Shown in pieces: positions 6,016-11,843 of a stretch of 12,614 bases of DNA. The DNA is from Leptofilum sp050292445 (lineage in GTDB: Bacteria > Chloroflexota > Anaerolineae > Promineifilales > Promineifilaceae): positions 1 through 12,614 of the forward strand of contig JBNKLQ010000188.1 in assembly GCA_050292445.1 (NCBI GenBank), read 5' to 3'. The stretch's first letter is position 1, and every line of letters begins with the position of its first letter. The position numbers and the translations under genes were made by a program. The notes beneath the pieces are model-generated. The model ran no database searches and had not been told where the DNA came from. It was given only the letters and a program-made list of their open reading frames with translations.

Positions 6016-6628
6016 CTATGAAGCAATTGTGTTTTTGCGTGCAAGTTCACCTGGACCGAAGATGACCACGACAATGGCAACCACAATCCAGGTCAATGCC
6101 ACATCTAACAAGAGCGGGCGAAATCCTTGAGATGAGATTTGAAAGAGCCCCAGACTACCTAAAGTTGTGTTTATGGCCGTATGGAATAAGATCATCAATA
6201 ACACGCTGCCATTGGTGTTGTTGAATATCCAGGCGGAAAGAACGGACAAGGCTATAAACAAGGGTAGGTAAAGAATAAAGGGGATGTTGCCGACTACTGA
6301 AGCACCTTCAGCAAAGATGAAAAAAGGTAAATGCCAAAACGCCCAAAGTACGCCAATGAAAACCACGGCGAATCAACTTGCCTACACTTGCCCTTCCGCC
6401 GATGATGCCTGCCAGCAACACAGCGGATAAGGTTGGAGCCCAGGCCCCAACTAATGATAGAGTCGTCATTAAGTTGGGGCGCAGTATGCCGACAGGAACC
6501 CATACAACCCACGCGAGAGCGTAGCTCAAGAAAAAGAAAGTTAAGAGGGGGTGTTCTTTAATCCATGTTTTTAGAGGTAAATTCAATATTCTTCCTCTAG
6601 TGCGAATTTGGCGATCGAATGTATTCAA
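6016..6628 (-). pseudogene. Broken CPBP (CAAX protease/bacteriocin-processing) membrane protease
   Basis: Two out-of-frame pieces of one CPBP family membrane metalloprotease. The first (6628 to about 6366) encodes the N-terminal part: 'HPLLTFFFLSYALAWVVW', then 'LSLVGAWAPTLSAVLLAGI' and 'GKLIRRG', after which the frame continues to a stop at 6308 without homology. The second, in another frame (6366-6016), resumes with 'VFIGVLWAFWHLPFF' and contains 'LFHTAIN'. In intact members, 80-100 residues carrying the EExxxR catalytic motif separate 'LIRR' from 'GVLWALWHLP'. Here the two are adjacent, so a segment has been deleted and the frame changed near 6361-6370. The remaining WH and HxxxN motifs cannot form an active site alone. 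The start is a TTG at 6628 with AGGAG 8 bases upstream. CPBP proteins cleave prenylated or bacteriocin-type substrates in the membrane. Confidence 0.82.
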
Positions 6629-6643
6629 GATTCATTCTCCTTT

Positions 6644-6680
6644 GGGATGAGGTGATTGGAGTGTTCAACTCCCCGATCCC
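6644..6680. repeat. Weak nested hairpin between small gene and pseudogene
   Basis: GGAGT (6658-6662) pairs with ACTCC (6668-6672) around a 5-base loop, and GGGAT (6644-6648) pairs with ATCCC (6676-6680) outside it. A T-rich run follows on the plus strand, but no plus-strand gene precedes it, and on the minus strand no T-run follows. Its role is uncertain. Confidence 0.3.
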
Positions 6681-6896
6681 TTATTTTTTATCCTTTGCTA
6701 CCAGATGCAAAACCAACAACGTGACCCCCGTATCACGAATGTAGCCGAGCAAACCATGCAGGGCAGCCTGGTCAGGAACGGCTACAGTTAGCAAGGTGGT
6801 GCCATCGGGCTGAGTTTGGAGCTGTAGCCCTTCTACCCAATTGCCCCAATCGGCAGGAAGATGCTCTTTGACTTTGATTTGGTAGATAGTTGTCAC
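6681..6896 (-). CDS. Small conserved-type protein downstream of the LuxR regulator
   Basis: A 71-residue soluble protein of unknown function. It begins 'MTTIYQIKVKEHLPADWGNWVEGL' and continues through 'DGTTLLTVAVPDQAALHGLLGYIRD' to a hydrophobic strand 'VTLLVLHLV'. I recall the same pattern (YQIxVxGxL, Trp-x-x-W, 'G.TxLxGpvxDQAALHGLLxxIRDLG') from many small Chloroflexi and Firmicutes proteins annotated as hypothetical, several next to LuxR-type regulators. The predicted layout, beta strand, loop, two strands, helix and strand, would suit a compact ferredoxin-like or ACT-like fold, but that is inference. The start is GTG at 6896, with AGGA 7 bases upstream. It lies 124 bases downstream of the LuxR gene and 52 bases before the CPBP pseudogene, all on the same strand. 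Confidence 0.8.
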   Translation of the reverse strand: MTTIYQIKVKEHLPADWGNWVEGLQLQTQPDGTTLLTVAVPDQAALHGLLGYIRDTGVTLLVLHLVAKDKK

Positions 6897-6898
6897 GT

Positions 6899-6951
6899 CT
6901 GTTTCCTGTTGAACCGGTTCGTCGTTATGCGGTTACTTTACGGGGAAACAG
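6899..6951. promoter_or_regulatory. Inverted repeat overlapping the ribosome binding site of the small gene
   Basis: CTGTTTCC (6899-6906) and GGAAACAG (6944-6951) are exact reverse complements. In the minus-strand transcript the 3' arm covers the AGGAAA that serves as Shine-Dalgarno sequence for the GTG start at 6896, so folding would hide it. The 37-base loop contains a 10-bp palindrome, GAACCGGTTC (6911-6920). Whether this is regulatory is inference. Confidence 0.35.
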
Positions 6952-7020
6952 GGTGCAGTGTCATGTGTCCAAAGGTGTAAACTGATGTGGTGGGGGATGT
7001 ATTTTGGGGGTGCAGGCCGT

Positions 7021-9789
7021 TCAGTCCGGCAACAGCCCTAACGACCGCGCCTGGGCCACTGCCTGGGTGCGGCTGCCCACGCCCAGCTTGCTGTAGATGT
7101 TGCTCAGGTGGCGTTTTGTCGTGCCCACGGTGATGTGGAGGTTTTGGGCAATTTCGCGGTTAGAGAACCCTTCTTTCAGCAAGGTGAGCAGTTCCAGTTC
7201 GCGCGAACTAAGGGGGTCGATGTGGGCCGGGAGAGAAACAGAAGGAGATTGGGAGAATGCGCGATGAGGCAAGTGAGGTTGGGGAAAAGCCGTGAGGATT
7301 TTCTGGATGTAGGGGGTTTGGGGAAGGCGCTGGAGAAGAGGCAAAATAAGTGGGCCGACGTTGGCAAAGAGGCGGATATAGCCCTGGGGTTCGGCCCAGC
7401 GTACGGCCGTTTCCAAAGTAGCAACGGCCGTTTCCCGCTCCCCCAACACTTCATAAGCCAGCGCCAGCAAGATTTGCGTCTGTACCTGCACCCCAAAAAA
7501 GCTCTGCTCTTGGGCAATCGCCACTCCCTTCTTGAGCAGGTGAACAGCCTGACTCGCCGTAGCCGACTGCTGCGCCCAAATGGCACCCAAAACCAGCAAC
7601 GAACGATACGCTTCAAAAGCCAAACTGTCCGCAGCAGGTACCATTTGTCTGGTCGCCCAGTCGTTGGCCCAGGCCAAATCTCCGCTGACAAGATGGAGCC
7701 AGGCCCGCTGGCTCTCATTCATCCCTAGCTGCGTGACCTGATCGTTGTCGCGGGCAATATTGTCGCTGATATCGAGCGCCGCAAAAGCGGCCGTAAACTC
7801 CCCCTGTGCCACACGAAGCCGGGACAAAGTCGCGTAGGCGGCCGCCAGCAAGGCACGATTTTGCGTTTGTTCCAAAAGTGTAATGGCGTTGGTCAGCGTC
7901 GTTTGCGCCTCATCCAGCCGATTCCACTCAATCAGCAGTCCCGCCAATCCCGTGGAAGCAACGCTGACGGCGGGGGAATATGGCTGGTGGTTGGCAATGC
8001 CCATCTCGATGGCGGCGTGAAACTCTTGCTCGGCGGCGTAGAGGTCGCCGTTTTGGAAGAGAATGTTGGCAAGATAAGTGCAGGCAAAAACGGCCGTAAT
8101 CAAATTGCCCGCCTTCTCTGCATGGTCGCGAGCATTGGTAAACCCTGCCATTGCCGCCACCAAATCGCCACTCTCCATGTAGATGTAGCCTAAATTGAGA
8201 TGACAGGTACTGCGAACGTGGTCATCATCGGCAGGCAAAGTGGCCAATGCCTCGTGTGTGAAAGCCAAAGCCTGGGGAATATCACCTTGAAACATCATGA
8301 GCCAGCCGCGCAAAGCAGCAACATTACCCGTCAGTGTTTGGAAATGCGAATCACTTGTTGGCTCCTGGGCCTCAATTGCGGCGACAGCGGCCGGCACGCG
8401 ATCCGTTTGGCCGCTAAACAGCAACGCCCAGCCGTACCAAACAGCCATTTGTGCCGAAAGGGGCAGCCTGGCCTGTTCGATGGCATCGACCCAGCACAAA
8501 ATTTTGTGCAGTTCGCTTTTGTTCATGGCTGCGCGGGTGTATTTTTCAATGAGCAACACGGCCGTTTCCTCATCACCCGCCCACAATGCATGGTCAATCG
8601 CCGCCTCATCGATCCCCTGCTCGTCAAACCAGCGGCTTGCCCGCCGGTGCAGTTCCGCAATCGCTTCTGCCGACAGTTCCCGTCGCAGCCGCGTTTGCAA
8701 AAACTGGGCAAACAAATGATGGTAGCGGAACCAGCGGCGGTTCTCATCAAGACGAATGAGGAAAAGGTTGGCCTGGTCGAGATGGTCGAGGATTTGCTGA
8801 CCAGTGAGTGGTAGGTCGGGAGCGTTTAGAGAAGCTGCTTCCCCATTGCCAAAGCGCCCGATCTCACCTATCTCTTCACACAGTTCCGCGCAAAACCGCT
8901 GCAAAATGGAAGTTTTCAGCAGAAAATCGCGGATGTAGGGCGGATGTCCACGCAGCACTTCGTCGGTGAGGTAGTCGAGGATGAAGTGGTGGCTGCCGGT
9001 GAAGGATTCGACAAAAGCAGCAGTGTCGCTGCGGCCGCGCAACGAGAGCGCAGCCATTTGCAGGGCAGCAATCCAGCCTTCGGTACGGGCTTCAAGATTG
9101 TCCAGTTGTTCAGGGGAGAGGGCTAACCCCATCAGTTCGTTGAGAAAAACGGCCGTTTCCCCAGCCGTAAAGCGTAGTTCAGCCACCCGAATCTCGTTGA
9201 GTTGGCCACGTACCCGCCAGCGGGGCAGCGGCAGCGGCGGGTCGGCGCGGGTAATCAGGATGAGGTGGAAGCTGGGCGGGGCGTTATCAAGCAGGAAAAT
9301 GAGGGCCTGGTGGATGGTTTCGTTGGTGATCAGGTGGTAGTCGTCGAGGGTGAGCAGTAAACGGCCGTCTAACCGTGCCAGATCGTTGACCAAATAGGTG
9401 AGGGCAGTTTCCAGCAGCAACGGCTGGGGAGCTTGTCGGTTGGCAATGACGGCTTGTCCCAGATTGGGAACGGCCGTTTGCAGCGCCGCCACCAAATAAA
9501 TCAAGAAGCGGTCAGGATCGTTGTCCTTTTCATCAAGCGACAGCCAGGCTGATTTAACGTCTTGGCTTTCAGATTGACGCTTGACGCTCTGGGAATCATC
9601 ACCCGTTAATCCAGACAGCCAATCGGTGATGAGTGTCGTCTTGCCAAAGCCTGCCGGAGCCGAAACAAGCGTCAGCTTACCCACCAGACCAGCGTTGAGC
9701 TGCGCCTGAAGGCGCGGGCGGGAAACCAGTGTGGGTGGCTGTGGACGAAAAAATTTGGTTTGCAGCAGCAAGTCGATCACGCTGGCCAT
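7021..9789 (-). CDS. MalT-type LuxR family STAND ATPase transcriptional regulator
   Basis: A 922-residue regulator with the MalT architecture. The N-terminus 'LLQTKFFRPQPPTLVSRPRL' (8-27) is typical of the class. Walker A is 'APAGFGKTT' (44-52, Lys50), 'AWLSLDEKDNDPDRFLIYL' (81-99) follows, and Walker B is 'LLLTLDDYH' (144-152, Asp149/Asp150). A winged-helix region and the 'GYHHLFAQFL'-like motif (here 'WFRYHHLFAQFL') close the STAND module. Residues about 430-800 are TPR-like helical repeats that would bind an effector. The C-terminal LuxR helix-turn-helix is 860-922: 'LSSRELELLTLLKEGFSNREIAQNLHITVGTTKRHLSNIYSKLGV'-type, shown here in two parts, with recognition helix 'VGTTKRHLSNIYSKL'. ATP and inducer probably drive oligomerisation and promoter binding; the inducer is unknown. 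No clear Shine-Dalgarno precedes the ATG at 9789. Residues 61-80 look like an extra Ser/Gln-rich insertion. Eight ACGGCCGT palindromes lie inside this gene. Confidence 0.93.
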   Translation of the reverse strand: MASVIDLLLQTKFFRPQPPTLVSRPRLQAQLNAGLVGKLTLVSAPAGFGKTTLITDWLSGLTGDDSQSVKRQSESQDVKSAWLSLDEKDNDPDRFLIYLVAALQTAVPNLGQAVIANRQAPQPLLLETALTYLVNDLARLDGRLLLTLDDYHLITNETIHQALIFLLDNAPPSFHLILITRADPPLPLPRWRVRGQLNEIRVAELRFTAGETAVFLNELMGLALSPEQLDNLEARTEGWIAALQMAALSLRGRSDTAAFVESFTGSHHFILDYLTDEVLRGHPPYIRDFLLKTSILQRFCAELCEEIGEIGRFGNGEAASLNAPDLPLTGQQILDHLDQANLFLIRLDENRRWFRYHHLFAQFLQTRLRRELSAEAIAELHRRASRWFDEQGIDEAAIDHALWAGDEETAVLLIEKYTRAAMNKSELHKILCWVDAIEQARLPLSAQMAVWYGWALLFSGQTDRVPAAVAAIEAQEPTSDSHFQTLTGNVAALRGWLMMFQGDIPQALAFTHEALATLPADDDHVRSTCHLNLGYIYMESGDLVAAMAGFTNARDHAEKAGNLITAVFACTYLANILFQNGDLYAAEQEFHAAIEMGIANHQPYSPAVSVASTGLAGLLIEWNRLDEAQTTLTNAITLLEQTQNRALLAAAYATLSRLRVAQGEFTAAFAALDISDNIARDNDQVTQLGMNESQRAWLHLVSGDLAWANDWATRQMVPAADSLAFEAYRSLLVLGAIWAQQSATASQAVHLLKKGVAIAQEQSFFGVQVQTQILLALAYEVLGERETAVATLETAVRWAEPQGYIRLFANVGPLILPLLQRLPQTPYIQKILTAFPQPHLPHRAFSQSPSVSLPAHIDPLSSRELELLTLLKEGFSNREIAQNLHITVGTTKRHLSNIYSKLGVGSRTQAVAQARSLGLLPD

Positions 9790-9879
9790 TATAAGGAAAG
9801 GGAGTGACTGTGGCTACTCCAAAATCACGCATATTTGTTCACCCGTTTTGGTCTCCGTATCGACTACTGGGCCGTACTT

Positions 9880-10341
9880 TTAAAGTTCACAGTAATAGAG
9901 TAATTGTTCTTCATCGCCGTGCAAAATTGCCTTGACCAGCTTCCAGCCCAAATTCTCCAGAATGCCGCGCGCCGCTATCGTCGTGGCGTAAACGCTTTCG
10001 TAGCCCTGCTCCTGAGCCACTTTCATGCCAGCTTTAACCAACGCGGTGCCAATGCCTCGGCGGCGGAACCGCTCTGCGACAAATAATCCCCCAAGACCCG
10101 GCCGGTATTCCGGCAAAGTCCAGGTCGCTTCTTCTCGCAGCGTGATCGTGCCCGCCAACTCCCCGTCAGCAAAGGCCACCAGGCGCACGGGGATGCTGCT
10201 GCGGTTGGCTTCCGCCACAAAATCCTGGGCGATGTCGGCTAAAGTGCGCTCAGCGTAATAATCTGGCCACTGGGCTTGAAACCATTGGCTAAATGTGGGA
10301 ATTGCATCAAGATAATCCGCGAGAAAGGCAATTTCAATCAT
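9880..10341 (-). CDS. GNAT family N-acetyltransferase
   Basis: A 153-residue acetyltransferase. The core strand-loop-helix is 'GLGGLFVAERFRRRGIGTALVKAGMKVAQEQGY' in two parts: strand 'GGLFV' (84-88), then the acetyl-CoA pyrophosphate loop R-R-R-G-I-G-T-A (93-100). 'PVRLVAFADGELAGTITL' (51-68) supplies the preceding strands, and 'GILENLGWKLV' (126-136) is the usual motif-B end in which a residue follows 'F/L-E-x-x-GW'. The length is ordinary for single-domain GNATs. The acceptor cannot be predicted. ATG at 10341 has GGAG 7 bases upstream. It is divergent from the S51 peptidase-like gene, sharing the 135-base region 10342-10476, and is followed after 90 bases by the LuxR-type regulator. Confidence 0.88.
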   Translation of the reverse strand: MIEIAFLADYLDAIPTFSQWFQAQWPDYYAERTLADIAQDFVAEANRSSIPVRLVAFADGELAGTITLREEATWTLPEYRPGLGGLFVAERFRRRGIGTALVKAGMKVAQEQGYESVYATTIAARGILENLGWKLVKAILHGDEEQLLYYCEL

Positions 10342-10413
10342 ACGATGTCTCCATATTGTTTATTTGTCCCTATTAAACCAGATTTTTCACTTCGATTGGC
10401 CTCCCTGTTGAGA

Positions 10414-10419
10414 TACAAT
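10414..10419 (+). promoter_or_regulatory. Putative -10 element of the S51-like gene
   Basis: TACAAT (5 of 6 matches to TATAAT) in the divergent intergenic region, 57 bases before the ATG at 10477. The hexamer 17 bases upstream, TTCGAT at 10391, is a poor -35, so confidence is low. Confidence 0.3.
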
Positions 10420-10476
10420 AAAAACAGCAAACACCCTTGGAAAACTCAGCAACTACAAAAAGGAGGTGGAGAGATT

Positions 10477-11241
10477 ATGTTAAGTACAATCTTTCTTCAT
10501 AGGGGCGGAGACGGGCCAGAAAGCCGACAAGAAACGTTTGGGCTTTTTGCGAAAACGGCACTGCGGAGAACGTTGGACAGGTTGGCTTTGGTCATTGCGG
10601 AGGAAGCGGAAACGGCCGTTCAAGAAAGCTGGCAAGCATACAGCGGCATTTTTACGGCTGTCGGCGTTGCCAAAGAAAACATTGTGCCCCTGTTTGTCAC
10701 GCCCGCCAACCCGTTAACTTATGAAATGCTTGCCCAGGCCAAACCGTCTGGTCTGTTTGTTTGCGGCGGCATGACTCCCTATTATCATCAAGCCGTCGGT
10801 ATGGAGACATCGTGGACGGCTTACTTGCAAGAAACGGAGATTCCCTATGGCGGTACCTCAGCAGGAGCAGCTATAGCGGCCTCGCAAGCAATTCTTGGCG
10901 GCTGGCAGGCAAGCCGTCATGGCAACGCGCGTGAGATATTGTTTATGGGTGCTGGCGAAGGCATTGATTCCTTGACGGTGCGCCCCAGCCTTGGCCTGGT
11001 GCCGTTTGCTGTGGACGTTCACGCCAGCCAGATGGGAACCCTTTCCCGGATGATTCATGCCGTTGAATTAGGTCTGGTGGCTGAAGGTTGGGCCATTGAT
11101 GAAAACACGATGCTGGTAGTAGACGGCCGTATCCTTCACATTCACGGCCAGGGTCACTGTTACCACGTCCGGCAAGACAAAGCGGGCACCGTAGCAGTCG
11201 CCATACACGTCAGTCCGAATACCGTTCAGCTAAACGCATAA
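10477..11241 (+). CDS. Peptidase S51 / cyanophycinase-like protein
   Basis: A 254-residue cytoplasmic protein of the S51 (cyanophycinase/dipeptidase E) class-I glutamine-amidotransferase-like fold. 'LFVCGGMTPYYHQAV' (93-107) is the family's oxyanion-side glycine motif, and 'YGGTSAGAAI' (124-133) is the nucleophile elbow with Ser128. 'PFAVDVHASQMGTLSRM' (176-192) takes the place of the usual DQHFxxRxRxxRL segment. 'GWAIDENTMLVVDGRI' (204-219) matches the conserved 'GIDENTAL' motif. Cyanophycinases hydrolyse the Asp-Arg polymer cyanophycin, and relatives cleave Asp-X or isoAsp dipeptides; the altered His segment makes the exact substrate uncertain. The start at 10477 is set by a near-perfect AAGGAGGTG 10 bases upstream; the longer in-frame extension to 10276 runs antisense to the GNAT gene start. 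Transcribed alone, divergently from GNAT. Confidence 0.85.
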   Translation: MLSTIFLHRGGDGPESRQETFGLFAKTALRRTLDRLALVIAEEAETAVQESWQAYSGIFTAVGVAKENIVPLFVTPANPLTYEMLAQAKPSGLFVCGGMTPYYHQAVGMETSWTAYLQETEIPYGGTSAGAAIAASQAILGGWQASRHGNAREILFMGAGEGIDSLTVRPSLGLVPFAVDVHASQMGTLSRMIHAVELGLVAEGWAIDENTMLVVDGRILHIHGQGHCYHVRQDKAGTVAVAIHVSPNTVQLNA

Positions 11242-11316
11242 TATAATCCTATTCTTCCGGTGAGCGACTTAAACAGCGAGTCTCGCAGCTCCCGTAATTG
11301 CCTCCCGCTAAAACCC

Positions 11317-11331
11317 GGGACATTTTGTCCC
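11317..11331. repeat. Short perfect hairpin downstream of the S51-like gene
   Basis: GGGACA (11317-11322), loop TTT, TGTCCC (11326-11331). It lies 75 bases beyond the S51 stop codon and has no T-run after it, so it is at best a weak terminator. The rest of 11242-11414 holds nothing further that I can name apart from the leader of the next gene. Confidence 0.35.
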
Positions 11332-11414
11332 ACCCAATTGTTATATCTACCTCATGACAACGGGACGCGCAAAACTGTATCGTATGCTTATCAGTTCACA
11401 AAGGAGAACATCTG

Positions 11415-11843
11415 ATGAATAAGCAGCGAATGATAAGCATAGGATGTATCGTTATTTTCTCGTTTTTGGCAATAACAAGTCTACTCGGGGCCGAAATTCC
11501 CGAAGTTGGCACCAGCAATCAGCCAATCCCTGTCAGCGCACCCATCGCCACATCTGCGCCAGTGGAAGCAACCCCAGCGCCAATGAGTGCAACGCCAGCA
11601 CCTGCATCTAGCCAACAGCCTGCCGTGCAGCCCGCTCCACAGCCTGTACCGACCCCAGTAAGAACGTCGGCCATCAATGGCACACCATCTACACAAAATG
11701 CACGGTCCACGCTGCTATTTGGGGTTCTATTAATCGTCGGTGCATTGAGTTTAGTAGTAAGGTTGGCAGTTCATCTGAGTTGGCAGCGGAGTGATAACGG
11801 CCGTTTCCTAAACCAACCCGCGCTGGAAGGAGTACAATCATGA
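11415..11843 (+). CDS. Pro/Ala-rich membrane-anchored protein of unknown function
   Basis: A 142-residue protein I do not recognise. It has a hydrophobic N-terminal segment (about 7-25, signal peptide or anchor), a long Pro/Ala/Thr/Ser-rich stretch (36-86, many 'TPAP', 'SAP' and 'PQPVP' units) that should be an extended extracytoplasmic linker, and a second membrane helix (99-119) followed by a short basic tail. If both helices are in the membrane, the linker forms an external loop with both ends inside. ATG at 11415 has AAGGAG 9 bases upstream. Its stop overlaps the next start as ATGA, so the two are translationally coupled and their products may interact. It could be an accessory or sensing subunit for the downstream membrane protein, but that is inference from position only. 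Confidence 0.75.
   Translation: MNKQRMISIGCIVIFSFLAITSLLGAEIPEVGTSNQPIPVSAPIATSAPVEATPAPMSATPAPASSQQPAVQPAPQPVPTPVRTSAINGTPSTQNARSTLLFGVLLIVGALSLVVRLAVHLSWQRSDNGRFLNQPALEGVQS

Noticed and set aside
6644..6680. Plus-strand intrinsic terminator (hairpin followed by TTATTTTTTA)
   Set aside because: No plus-strand gene exists upstream; the T-run is simply the reverse of the Lys-rich end of the 71-residue protein.
7108..8814. Plus-strand reading frames of 110 to 206 residues opposite the LuxR-type regulator
   Set aside because: Antisense by-products of a GC-rich coding gene; no motifs and no ribosome binding sites.
9801..9820. GGAGT/ACTCC inverted repeat just upstream of the LuxR-type regulator
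   Set aside because: Only five paired bases with a 10-base loop; frequent by chance.
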